Below, piece after piece: positions 32,747 through 40,612 of a DNA stretch of 62,505 nt. The stretch comes from Colidextribacter sp. OB.20. Lineage in GTDB: Bacteria; Bacillota; Clostridia; Oscillospirales; Oscillospiraceae. Below the pieces are notes generated by a model. The model was not told the DNA's origin. It searched no databases and saw nothing but the letters and a program-made list of their open reading frames with translations. How positions within the stretch are numbered: position 1 is the stretch's first letter; each line of letters starts with the position of its first letter. The stretch is taken from the NCBI RefSeq assembly GCF_009911595.1, contig NZ_QWKG01000022.1, positions 1-62,505 on the forward strand. The letters are read 5' to 3'. A program made the translations under genes and the position numbers.

Positions 32747-33291
32747 TGGACGCGCTGGGTATGAACGAGGTCATGAGCATCCCCACCGGCTTTCTGGTGT
32801 GCGACACGATGCTCAAGGCGGCCAATGTGACCCTGATCTCCTCGGGCTGTGTGTGCGCCGGGAAGTACTACACCGTGGTCTCCGGCGAGGTGGCCGCCGT
32901 CCAGGCCGCCGTGGAGGCGGGCCGGAAGATGGCCCAGGGCGTCCTGGTGGACAGCCTGGTCATCCCCAACGTGGACCGGAGCGTGGCCCCCGCCATCATG
33001 GCCTGTACCGAGACCGACGATTTGAAGGCGGTGGGCGTCATGGAGACCTACTCCCTGTGCGCCGCCATTCACGCCGCCGACGCCGCCGCCAAGGCGGCGG
33101 ACATCCGGCTGCTGGAGGTCCGGCTGGGCCGGGGGCTGGGCGGCAAGTCCTTCGTCCTGCTCACCGGCGAGGTGGCGGCGGTCAAGGCCGCCGTGGAGGC
33201 AGCCGAGGCCCTGGAGGAGACCCAGGGCCTGATGGGGAAGAGCGTGGTCATCCCCGCGCCCCACCCCGACCTGCTGCGCAGCATGCAGTAA
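32743..33291 (+). CDS. pduT: BMC trimer shell protein with Fe-S pore cysteine (PduT-like)
   Basis: The 182-residue protein holds two fused BMC domains (about 1-90 and 91-182, the second beginning DLKAVGVMETYSLCAAI) that form a pseudohexameric trimer. C38 in GCVCAGKYY matches the pore cysteine that binds a central [4Fe-4S] cluster in PduT; C36 is a further cysteine close by. Translation is coupled to pduS by an ATGA overlap, supporting a joint role in electron transfer through the shell. Confidence 0.9.
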   Translation: MMDALGMNEVMSIPTGFLVCDTMLKAANVTLISSGCVCAGKYYTVVSGEVAAVQAAVEAGRKMAQGVLVDSLVIPNVDRSVAPAIMACTETDDLKAVGVMETYSLCAAIHAADAAAKAADIRLLEVRLGRGLGGKSFVLLTGEVAAVKAAVEAAEALEETQGLMGKSVVIPAPHPDLLRSMQ

Positions 33292-33364
33292 TTGATAGAC
33301 CCTCTGCCGCGGGCAGAATCTAATAATGTCAAAAAATCCAAATTTATAAACGGAGGTACTTACA

Positions 33365-33649
33365 ATGAAAGAAGCTCTTGGAATGATCGAGACCAGAGGC
33401 CTGATCGGCTCCATCGAGGCGGCGGATGCCATGGTGAAGGCGGCCAACGTGTCCCTCATCGGCAAGGTCCAGATCGGCAGCGGTCTGGTCACCGTCATGG
33501 TGCGGGGCGACGTGGGCGCGGTGAAGGCTGCCGTGGACGCCGGCGCCGCCGCCGCAAAGCGGGTGGGCGAGCTCTTCGGCGCCCATGTGATTCCCCGGCC
33601 CCACGCCGACGTGGAGTACATCCTGCCCACCCTGGACAAGGGCGAATGA
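33365..33649 (+). CDS. BMC hexamer shell protein (PduA/EutM-like)
   Basis: This 94-residue single-BMC-domain protein ([20 protein letters not shown], then [18 protein letters not shown]) forms the flat hexamers that make up most of the shell. CGGAGG precedes the ATG. The pore-loop segment KVQIGSG replaces the KIGSG of PduA by a close variant. It is the only plain hexamer gene in the window, so the facets would rest on it and the PduT-like trimer unless others are encoded elsewhere. Confidence 0.95.
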   Translation: MKEALGMIETRGLIGSIEAADAMVKAANVSLIGKVQIGSGLVTVMVRGDVGAVKAAVDAGAAAAKRVGELFGAHVIPRPHADVEYILPTLDKGE

Positions 33650-33912
33650 TTACCGGCCGGATCAACGGCACGGTGGTGGCTACGGTAAAGGACCCCTCCA
33701 TGGAGGGCGTGCCCCTGCTGACGGTGAAGCTCATCGTCAACGGCAGAGAGACCGAGACCGTGGTGGCCGCCGACCACACCCGCCAGGCGGGTCCCGGGGA
33801 CTTTGTGTTCCTGATTCCAAAGAAGGAGGCGTCCCGGATCTTCCGGGACTGCCAGGGACCCTATGACATGGCGGTGGTGGGCTTTATCGACACCTACAAC
33901 GAGGAGCTGTAA
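33646..33912 (+). CDS. eutN: BMC pentameric vertex protein (EutN/CcmL), copy 2
   Basis: An 88-residue EutN/CcmL protein ([20 protein letters not shown], then [19 protein letters not shown]). Its ATG overlaps the stop of the hexamer gene (ATGA), so the two are translated together. It diverges from copies 1 and 3 and is shorter. Confidence 0.92.
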   Translation: MITGRINGTVVATVKDPSMEGVPLLTVKLIVNGRETETVVAADHTRQAGPGDFVFLIPKKEASRIFRDCQGPYDMAVVGFIDTYNEEL

Positions 33913-33924
33913 GGAGGTGGGGCA

Positions 33925-34233
33925 ATGCGAATCGGGAGAGTGGTGGGCAATCTGGTCTCCACTGTGAAGGACGAGGCCCTGCCTCCCTATAAGCTGCTGC
34001 TGGTGGAGTATCTCAACCCCATGACCATGGAGCCGGAGGGGGAGCGGGAGATCGCCACCGACTGCGTGTGCGCCGGTGTGGGAGACATCGTCGTGGTGGA
34101 CACCGACGGCGGCGCGGGCAACATCATCCACGGCGACAACAATGTGATGACAGACCGGATCTGCTGTGCCATTGTGGACAGCTTCACCTGCTACGGAGAA
34201 AAGACTACCACCCGTCACGGGGAATACACCTGA
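33925..34233 (+). CDS. eutN: BMC pentameric vertex protein (EutN/CcmL), copy 3
   Basis: The 102-residue protein (MRIGRVVGNLVSTVKDEALP, then TDCVCAGVGDIVVVDTDGGA) is a third vertex pentamer. AAGGAGG precedes the ATG, 12 bp after copy 2. Three pentamer paralogues against one hexamer is typical of some metabolosomes, where different vertices or minor shell positions use different copies. Confidence 0.93.
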   Translation: MRIGRVVGNLVSTVKDEALPPYKLLLVEYLNPMTMEPEGEREIATDCVCAGVGDIVVVDTDGGAGNIIHGDNNVMTDRICCAIVDSFTCYGEKTTTRHGEYT

Positions 34234-34239
34234 AACCGC

Positions 34240-34269
34240 TGTTTTCCCGCCCGGACGGGCGGGAAAACA
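34240..34269 (+). promoter_or_regulatory. Intercistronic mRNA hairpin
   Basis: TGTTTTCCCGCCC and GGGCGGGAAAACA pair perfectly with a 4-nt loop and no U-tract after them. It likely sets mRNA stability between shell genes and the following enzymes. Confidence 0.65.
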
Positions 34270-34295
34270 CAGATAGAAAGAAGAGGCGAAACGCT

Positions 34296-34739
34296 ATGCT
34301 GAGAGGCATTCCCAACTGCATTACCCCCGAGCTGCTGAAGGTTTTGCACGAGATGGGCCACGGCGACACCATCGTCATCGGCGACTCCAACTTCCCCGCC
34401 GCCTCCACCGCAGCGGCCAAGGGACATGTGAACATCCGCTGTGACGGCCACCGGGCCACCGAGCTTTTGGACGCCATTCTCCAGCTCATGCCCCTGGACG
34501 ACTTTGTGGACAAGCCGGTCATCATCATGAACAAGACCGAGCGGCACAAGGACCTGGAGTGCACCGTCTGGGATGAGTTCAAGGCCATTGTGGCCAAGCA
34601 CGACCCCCGGGGCGCCGGCGCTGTGGACTTTATAGACCGCTTCCCCTTCTACACTGCGGCCCAGAACGCCTATGCGGTGGTGTCCACCACCGAGACCGCC
34701 CCCTACGCCTGCATTATCCTCCAGAAGGGCTGTCTGTAA
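34296..34739 (+). CDS. fucU: RbsD/FucU family sugar mutarotase
   Basis: This 147-residue protein (LRGIPNCITPELLKVLHEMG, then HGDTIVIGDSNFPA with H22 and D24) belongs to RbsD/FucU, which convert sugar anomers; the MGHGD block and length are closer to FucU. It sits between shell genes and the second aldolase. In the proposed route it could supply the anomer of the free 5-modified ribose needed by the kinase, or act on fucose-like sugars. Substrate is not known. Confidence 0.88.
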   Translation: MLRGIPNCITPELLKVLHEMGHGDTIVIGDSNFPAASTAAAKGHVNIRCDGHRATELLDAILQLMPLDDFVDKPVIIMNKTERHKDLECTVWDEFKAIVAKHDPRGAGAVDFIDRFPFYTAAQNAYAVVSTTETAPYACIILQKGCL

Positions 34740-34746
34740 GTGTACC

Positions 34747-34782
34747 GGACCCCTCCCGCCCCTGGAGGGGCGGGAGGGGTCC
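34747..34782 (+). promoter_or_regulatory. Intercistronic mRNA hairpin
   Basis: GGACCCCTCCCGCCCC and GGGGCGGGAGGGGTCC form a perfect 16-bp stem with a TGGA loop and no U-tract. It lies directly before the ribosome site of the second aldolase gene. Confidence 0.7.
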
Positions 34783-34807
34783 AAATTTCAGTTCAGGAGG
34801 TCAGTGA

Positions 34808-35455
34808 ATGAAAAACTGGAAACGTAAAGTTATCGACGCCGGCATCCGGATGCTCAGCGAGGGCATTACCATCGGCACCTGGGGTAACGTCACCGTCCGG
34901 GACCCGGAGACGGGCTATGTCTACCTCAGCCCCAGCGGGATGCCCTATAAGACCCTGGTGGAGGACGACATCGTGGTGGTCCGGCTGGACGGCAGCCGGG
35001 TGGAGGGGGAGAGAAAGCCCACCATTGAGACCGAGATGCACCTGGCCATCTACCGCGCCCGGCCCGAGTGCAACGCCGTCATCCACACCCACCCCGTCTA
35101 CTCCACCGCCTTCTCCGCCATGGGAGAGGACATCCCCCTGCTGCTGGACGAGGCGGCCCAGGTGCTGGGGGACACGGTGCGCACCACAAGCTACGCCCTG
35201 CCCGGCTCCCAGGAGCTGGCGGACGAGTGCGTCAAGGCCCTGGGGGACAAGGCCATGGCCTGCCTGCTCCGGTCCCACGGGGCGGTGTGCCTGGGCAGGG
35301 ACCTGGAGCAGGCCTTCGGCAACTCCACCGTCCTGGAGGCCACCGCCAAGGTGTACAGCATCATCCGCTCCATGGGCGGACAGTTCGACCCCATCTCCCC
35401 GGAGAACATCGTCTTTATGCAGAACTTCGTCAAGAACAGCTACGGGCAGAGATAA
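34808..35455 (+). CDS. Class II aldolase (fuculose-phosphate aldolase-like), no encapsulation tail
   Basis: The 215-residue protein has the same length as E. coli FucA, with metal/catalytic residues E76 (ETEMH), H93 and H95 (IHTHPVYS) and H157 (RSHGAV). It cleaves a ketose-1-phosphate to DHAP plus an aldehyde. Unlike the aldolase at 27780 it ends at the core (NSYGQR) with no C-terminal helix, so it may stay in the cytosol or use another sugar phosphate. AGGAGG precedes the ATG. It closes the BMC operon; a terminator follows. Confidence 0.9.
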   Translation: MKNWKRKVIDAGIRMLSEGITIGTWGNVTVRDPETGYVYLSPSGMPYKTLVEDDIVVVRLDGSRVEGERKPTIETEMHLAIYRARPECNAVIHTHPVYSTAFSAMGEDIPLLLDEAAQVLGDTVRTTSYALPGSQELADECVKALGDKAMACLLRSHGAVCLGRDLEQAFGNSTVLEATAKVYSIIRSMGGQFDPISPENIVFMQNFVKNSYGQR

Positions 35456-35471
35456 TTTTGCCAAAGAAAAC

Positions 35472-35508
35472 GGCTCCAGCGCATATTTTGCGCTTGGAGC
35501 TGTTTTTC
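35472..35508 (+). terminator. Terminator of the BMC operon
   Basis: GGCTCCAGCGC and GCGCTTGGAGC pair around a 7-nt loop, then TGTTTTT follows. Confidence 0.8.
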
Positions 35509-35564
35509 GGAAAAGCTGCTGTATAATAAAATCACTATCTGCTTGCTTGAAGGGAGGATACAAG

Positions 35565-37199
35565 GTGAAAGCAATTACTGCAAATCCAGAAACTATCCGA
35601 GAGGTTTTTTCCAAGAGGTATATCATCCCAGATTTTCAACGGCCATACTCCTGGGATAACGATCCCAGTGAAAAGCTGTGGGATGACATTATTGACTTTT
35701 ATGAGGGAAAAGAAACCAAGGAGGACAAATATTTTCTGGGGAATATTGTAATCAATCCGGCTTCTGACCTGCCCTATGAGGCCTGGGAGGTGGTGGACGG
35801 ACAGCAGCGCCTGACCACGCTGCTGCTGCTTATCAAGGCTCTGCACTCCCGGGCGGGGACGGTCAAGGCGCTGGAGGAATGTCTGCGAATCAAAGATCCT
35901 CTCACATCTGAGCTGACAGACGAACTGCGGGCCAGCTCTTTCGTAATCAGTCAGGACAGGGAGGATCTGCATACCATCCTTTTAGGTGGAGCAGAACCGG
36001 CAAAGAGCCGCCTTTTAGACAACTATAGGCTGTTCGGGGAGAAAATCGACGAATGGTGGCAGTCTCAGGGCCAGACGGCGGAAGCCCTGAACCGCCTGAT
36101 TCTCACCCTGCTGGACAGTGTGGTGCTTCTGCCAATTCACTGCGGCTCGGAGGATGACGCCCTGACTATCTTTGAGACCATCAATAATCGGGGCATGTCC
36201 CTGTCCGATGCGGACATTTTCAAGGCTAAGCTCTATCACAATATCCCCCAGGAGGATCAGGCCGCCTTTATCGAAGATTGGAACGCCCTGGAGGACCACG
36301 ACTGGCTTTTCCGTGTGCTGATGCATATTCTCCGGGCCAAAACCGATGAAGCAGGTAAGGAAATTGGCCTGCGCTCCTATTTCAGTGCCCAAAAAGGTAT
36401 ATTGGGCGACTACGCCGCCATTATGCGAAGTCTTAAAATCATCCATACTATTAGTGTAAACTGGTACGGCAACGATGAGATCAACGCCCTGTGGCGGATC
36501 ATGGAGACATATCCAAATTATTACTGGTATTTCCCCCTGTTTGTCTTTCTGCACAAGCATGGGACTTTTGACGAGGAGGGCGGAGGCTTTTCTCTGCCAG
36601 AGAAGCGCCTGCACCAGTTTTTGGAGCTCCAAAACGCCACGGTACGATATTTTTTCATCAAGGGACTGGTCTATAACGCTGTCAATGCGGTGAAGGATAC
36701 TGTCTACCGGGTGTGCGCTGACATAGAGCAGGAGCGGGACTATCTGGCCAGCTATGAGGCCAACATCTCTCGGAATGACAGGACCGCTCTTGACCCGATT
36801 CTTCATGGGGATTTGCGCCGGCGCTACCAGAGGGGGGTTGTGCTGCTCTCGGCCTATCTGAATCCTAATCAGGACCGGGAAACATTCAGCCAGTTTATGG
36901 ATGGAAAATATGATATTGAGCATATTCTCCCCAAAAAATGGAATAACTACGATGGCTGGACTGATGCCCTTTGGCGCGATCAGCTAAACAATTTGGGCAA
37001 CCTGATTCCTTTGGGCCGCGCACTGAATATTGCGGCGAAAAATGAGTTTTTTGTGCGAAAAAAAGAGGAATATGCCAAATCCGCAATCCAGGATGCACAA
37101 GATTTGCTGGCGCTGCCAGAATGGACACCGGATGCCCTCATTGACAGTCAGGAGGAAAAAATTGCGCGGCTGCTGAAGTATTTTCGAGCTGAACCATAA
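35565..37199 (+). CDS. DUF262/DUF1524 protein (GmrSD-like, candidate defence nuclease)
   Basis: This 544-residue protein starts at GTG 35565 with GGGAGG upstream. The N-terminal DUF262 (ParB-like NTPase) motif DGQQRLTTL is at residues 78-86 and ITANPETIREVF leads in. The C-terminal DUF1524 HNH-type motif DIEHILPKKW starts at residue 450. Together they match single-chain GmrSD-type modification-dependent restriction enzymes, which cut modified phage DNA. Base composition is clearly less GC-rich than that of the flanking genes, which suggests transfer. A -10 box (TATAAT, 35522-35527) lies just behind the BMC terminator, so it is expressed separately. Confidence 0.85.
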   Translation: MKAITANPETIREVFSKRYIIPDFQRPYSWDNDPSEKLWDDIIDFYEGKETKEDKYFLGNIVINPASDLPYEAWEVVDGQQRLTTLLLLIKALHSRAGTVKALEECLRIKDPLTSELTDELRASSFVISQDREDLHTILLGGAEPAKSRLLDNYRLFGEKIDEWWQSQGQTAEALNRLILTLLDSVVLLPIHCGSEDDALTIFETINNRGMSLSDADIFKAKLYHNIPQEDQAAFIEDWNALEDHDWLFRVLMHILRAKTDEAGKEIGLRSYFSAQKGILGDYAAIMRSLKIIHTISVNWYGNDEINALWRIMETYPNYYWYFPLFVFLHKHGTFDEEGGGFSLPEKRLHQFLELQNATVRYFFIKGLVYNAVNAVKDTVYRVCADIEQERDYLASYEANISRNDRTALDPILHGDLRRRYQRGVVLLSAYLNPNQDRETFSQFMDGKYDIEHILPKKWNNYDGWTDALWRDQLNNLGNLIPLGRALNIAAKNEFFVRKKEEYAKSAIQDAQDLLALPEWTPDALIDSQEEKIARLLKYFRAEP

Positions 37200-37207
37200 A
37201 ATGGAGT

Positions 37208-37249
37208 AAAAAATGCGGGATACCTGGAGTGTGGTATCCCGCATTTTTT
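37208..37249. terminator. Bidirectional terminator
   Basis: AAAAAATGCGGGATACC and GGTATCCCGCATTTTTT form a perfect 17-bp stem with A/T runs on both sides. It ends both the DUF262 gene and dhaL. Confidence 0.9.
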
Positions 37250-37260
37250 AGAAACTTTGT

Positions 37261-37902
37261 TTACAGGGTATCCAGGCCCCGCTTCAGGCCCTGGATCATA
37301 TACATCCCGGCCACGGCGCCCTGGTCGGCCACGCCGACGGCCTTGGCGGCAAAGACGGCGGCCTTGCCGAACTTGGGGGTCATGGACTTGGTGGCCTCCA
37401 CCCCCTGGGCCGCCCCCTCACAGGCGGCGGCGATGACGGCGGCCAGGTCGCCCCCCGCTTCGGCGGCCTTCCGGGCGGCCTCACCGGCGGGGGAGACGGC
37501 GTCCAGAATAGTCCGGTCTCCCAGCTGGCACTTGCCCCGCTTCTGGATGCCGGCGGCGAAGGCGGTGAGGTAGACGGCCAGCTCGGAGGGGCCCAGCTCC
37601 GCCTTGCCCTTGAGGGCCTTGCCTCCCTCCATGATGCCGCTGGACATCAGAGTTCCCATAGTGGAGGGGACCACGCTGGACATCTTCATGCCGGCCTTCA
37701 TCAGGGTTTTGCCCGCGTCGCCGGTCTCCATGTTCTCCTGGAGCAGGCCGGGCAGAGCCCCGTAGCCCTTGTCCATGGTCAGGCCCAGGTCGCCGTCGCC
37801 CATGTTGGCGTCCATCTCACACAGCTCCTCTTTCTTTTCGGCAAAGACGGCGGCCACCCCCTGGAAGAGGGCGGGGAGCTGTTCACAGGTGATGATATTC
37901 AT
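37261..37902 (-). CDS. dhaL: Dihydroxyacetone kinase subunit DhaL
   Basis: The 213-residue nucleotide-binding subunit. The three aspartates that hold Mg-ADP/ATP are D31, D36 and D38 in MDANMGDGDLG. It works with DhaK, encoded 18 bp upstream, to phosphorylate dihydroxyacetone to DHAP. No DhaM phosphotransferase gene is seen next to them, so the phosphoryl source (PTS through a distant DhaM, or ATP) is open. GGAGGA precedes the start. Confidence 0.93.
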   Translation of the reverse strand: MNIITCEQLPALFQGVAAVFAEKKEELCEMDANMGDGDLGLTMDKGYGALPGLLQENMETGDAGKTLMKAGMKMSSVVPSTMGTLMSSGIMEGGKALKGKAELGPSELAVYLTAFAAGIQKRGKCQLGDRTILDAVSPAGEAARKAAEAGGDLAAVIAAACEGAAQGVEATKSMTPKFGKAAVFAAKAVGVADQGAVAGMYMIQGLKRGLDTL

Positions 37903-37920
37903 AGTGTTGTCCTCCTTGCA

Positions 37921-38913
37921 TTACACCTGGGTGTAGAAGGGGGTGTGGACAGGCATGTCGATCCACTGCTTCATCTCGTCTCCGGACATCTTGCAGATGG
38001 AGATGGAGGCCCCCGCCATCTCCATGGAGGTGGCATACTCGCCCACGAAGGTGCGGTAGGTCTTGATGCCCTTCCCGTCCAAAAGCTTGCGCACGCTGCC
38101 GCTGAGGATGTACAGCTCCTCGATGGAGGTGGCTCCCAGGCCGTTGATGAGAACGCAGACCTCCTCGCCGGCGGCGATGGGCATATCCTTCAGGATGGCG
38201 TCCAGCGACTCCTGGGCCAGCTCGTCGGCGGTCTTGATGGGGCCGGTCCATACACCGGGCTCGCCGTGGATGCCCATGCCCATAGCCATCTCTCCATCGG
38301 CCAGGGTGAAGTTGGAGTGGCCCACCTCGGGGATGATGCAGGGGGTGAGGGCGAAGCCCACGGTGCGGGTGTTGTCCTTGGCTAGCTGGGCGGCGGCCAG
38401 GACCTCGTCCAGGGTGCCCATCTGGGCGGCCTTGGCCCCGGCGCACTTGTACATGAAGAAGATACCGGCCACGCCCCGGCGTGTGGCGGGGTCGGCGTTG
38501 GAGATGACGTCGTCAGCGCCCACGATGGAGCGGGTGGGGATGTCGTCCATGTCGCACATCTCGGCGGCCATGTCGAAGTTCATGATGTCGCCGGTGTAGT
38601 TGCCGTAGAGGTACAGGACGCCGGCGCCGGCCTCCACCTCCTTGGAGATGTTGTAGATCTGCTCGGCGGAGGGGGACTGGAACACGCTGCCCACGCCGCA
38701 GCCGTCCAGCAGGCCCTCGCCCACGTAGCCCAGGAAGAGGGGCAGATGCCCGGTGCCGCCGCCGGTGATGATGGCCACCTTGCCCGGCTTCTTCTCAGCG
38801 ACACAGTAGCAGCGCAGATCGTCCGCGGCGTATTTCACCTGACTGTGGGCGGCGTAGATGCCCTGGAGCATATCGTCGGTGTAGGCCTCGGGCGCGTTAA
38901 TAATTTTTTTCAT
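37921..38913 (-). CDS. dhaK: Dihydroxyacetone kinase subunit DhaK
   Basis: The 330-residue substrate-binding subunit. GGGTGH at 51-56 and the histidine H216 in GIHGEPG, which binds dihydroxyacetone covalently, are both present. The start at 38913 has AGAAGG upstream; a longer frame runs through the promoter. It is first in a dhaK-dhaL operon reading away from the SWIM gene. Product DHAP is also a product of the aldolases in the BMC operon, though the two operons are controlled separately. Confidence 0.94.
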   Translation of the reverse strand: MKKIINAPEAYTDDMLQGIYAAHSQVKYAADDLRCYCVAEKKPGKVAIITGGGTGHLPLFLGYVGEGLLDGCGVGSVFQSPSAEQIYNISKEVEAGAGVLYLYGNYTGDIMNFDMAAEMCDMDDIPTRSIVGADDVISNADPATRRGVAGIFFMYKCAGAKAAQMGTLDEVLAAAQLAKDNTRTVGFALTPCIIPEVGHSNFTLADGEMAMGMGIHGEPGVWTGPIKTADELAQESLDAILKDMPIAAGEEVCVLINGLGATSIEELYILSGSVRKLLDGKGIKTYRTFVGEYATSMEMAGASISICKMSGDEMKQWIDMPVHTPFYTQV

Positions 38914-38982
38914 GGGAGAACCTTCTTTCTGCAAAAATCTTACCAGTCCGCTCTGGCTGACAGGACAGCCCTGATGCTCCTG

Positions 38983-39011
38983 ATTATACCTGTTTTTTTC
39001 GGGGGCTTCAA
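38983..39011 (-). promoter_or_regulatory. Promoter of dhaK-dhaL
   Basis: On the minus strand TTGAAG (39011-39006) and TATAAT (38988-38983) are spaced by 17 bp. Confidence 0.75.
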
Positions 39012-39080
39012 TCTTTTTTTGCTGGATTTTCGCATAAAAATTCCGCCCTTCTGTTCTAGATTTGCGGCCCAAGAATGGGA

Positions 39081-39109
39081 TTGCCTTTTTCCTTGTATAT
39101 ATGTATAAT
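39081..39109 (+). promoter_or_regulatory. Promoter of the SWIM-MoxR-VWA cluster
   Basis: TTGCCT (39081-39086) and TATAAT (39104-39109) are spaced by 17 bp, 38 bp before the SWIM gene; a TTGACA further on at 39114 has no -10 partner. Confidence 0.75.
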
Positions 39110-39146
39110 TTTCTTGACAGACAAATACCTGGAAGGGAGTTTTACC

Positions 39147-40589
39147 ATGGAACTGACCGAGCAATTCATTCTGCTTCAAGCCCCCAACCCTGCGGCGGCG
39201 GAGAATGGGCGGAAGCTGTCCAAAAAGGGGAGCTTCTCTGCCCTTCACCGCACGGAGGACCGCACTCTGTACTGGGCGGACTGCGCCGGCAGCGGCAAAA
39301 CGCCCTACCGGGTATCGGTGGACTGGACCGTTCCTGATGCGCCGGTGTGCCGCTGCTCCTGCCCCAGCCGGCAATTCCCCTGCAAGCACGCCCTGGGGCT
39401 GCTGTTTGAGCAGCTGTCCGGCAGGGATTTTGCGGTGGCGGACATCCCCCAGGACATCGCGGACAAGCGGGCCAAACAGGCGGTCCGGGCGGCCAGGAGG
39501 GAGGCCGGGGAGGGAGAGGCCCCCAAGCCCAAAAAGCCCAACGCCGCCGCCCAGAAGAAAAAGCTGGCCAAGCAGCTGGAGGGGCTGGACATGGCGGAGA
39601 AGATGGTGAACGACCTGCTCTCCTCCGGCCTGGGGTCGCTGGGCGGGACCACAGCCCAGACCTTCGACAAGCTGGCTAAGGATCTGGGCAGCTGCTACCT
39701 CACCGGACCCCAGACCGCCTTTACCCGCATCGCCCTGGCGGTGCGCACCGTCCAGAAGGAGCCGGACCGGGCGGAAGAAGCCTATGCCGAGGCACTGCGG
39801 ATTTTAGTGGCCCTGCGCTCCACCATCAAGAAATCCCGGGTGTTCCTCCAGAACAAGCTGGAGGCGGGCAGCTTCTCTCCGGAGGACTCCGTCCTCTTTG
39901 AGGCCCTGGGAGGGGTGTGGAAGCTGGAGGACCTGCGGGCCATCGGCTCTTTCAAAGAGAATGCCCGGCTGGTTCAGCTGTCCTTCGACGTCTCTTTTGA
40001 CCAGGCCAGGAAGGAGTATGTGGAGCGGGGCTGGTGGATCGACCTGGACGGCGGGGGCATCTTCCAGACCAGGAACCTGCGCCCCATGAAGGCGCTGAAA
40101 TATGTGAAGGGGGACGACAGCCGCTTCGACCTGCTGGAGATTCCCGCTCTGTACATCTACCCTGGGGAGGGGGACCGGCGGGTGCGCTGGGACAGCGCCT
40201 CCACCCGGCCCCTGACGGCGGAGGAGCGGGCCGCTCTGCCTGGGCTGGCCCAGCCCAGCCTGGCAGCGGCGGTGAAGCTGACCAAGGGGACCATCAAAAA
40301 CACCCTGGCGCCCAAGTTTTTGGCGGTGCTGGTGCCTGTTGGACAGCTGGGCAGAGTGGGGGAGAGCTTTGTGCTGGAGGACCCCGCCGGAGAGCGGATC
40401 ATTCTGCGGGACCGGCCTGAAGACGGGGCGGACCACGCCTGCACCTCCCGGCTGGCCATGTTCCCGAGGGAGGTTCCGGCGGGCAGCGCCCTGTTCGGGT
40501 TGGCGTTCTATGACGAGAGGGACCGCTCCCTCTGCCTGCACCCGTACAGCGTGGTCATGCCGGAGGAGATCATCCGGCTGCTGTTTTGA
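39147..40589 (+). CDS. SWIM zinc-finger protein
   Basis: This 480-residue protein starts at ATG 39147 (AAGGGAG upstream). The SWIM motif C70-x-C72, C79-x-H81 lies in CRCSCPSRQFPCKHALG. A Lys/Ala/Pro-rich basic linker (about 120-150) follows, then a long domain without known motifs. SWIM fingers bind DNA or protein. It is gene one of five genes in one direction whose order (SWIM, HEAT-like, MoxR ATPase, DUF5682, VWA) recurs in many bacteria, by my recollection of annotated genomes. Function is unknown. Confidence 0.82.
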   Translation: MELTEQFILLQAPNPAAAENGRKLSKKGSFSALHRTEDRTLYWADCAGSGKTPYRVSVDWTVPDAPVCRCSCPSRQFPCKHALGLLFEQLSGRDFAVADIPQDIADKRAKQAVRAARREAGEGEAPKPKKPNAAAQKKKLAKQLEGLDMAEKMVNDLLSSGLGSLGGTTAQTFDKLAKDLGSCYLTGPQTAFTRIALAVRTVQKEPDRAEEAYAEALRILVALRSTIKKSRVFLQNKLEAGSFSPEDSVLFEALGGVWKLEDLRAIGSFKENARLVQLSFDVSFDQARKEYVERGWWIDLDGGGIFQTRNLRPMKALKYVKGDDSRFDLLEIPALYIYPGEGDRRVRWDSASTRPLTAEERAALPGLAQPSLAAAVKLTKGTIKNTLAPKFLAVLVPVGQLGRVGESFVLEDPAGERIILRDRPEDGADHACTSRLAMFPREVPAGSALFGLAFYDERDRSLCLHPYSVVMPEEIIRLLF

Positions 40590-40612
40590 AATGGATAACG
40601 GAGGATTCTGAT

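Noticed and set aside
34917-35564. N-terminal extension of the DUF262 frame
   Set aside because: It overlaps the second aldolase in another frame and crosses a terminator; GTG 35565 has a good ribosome site and the family N-terminus.
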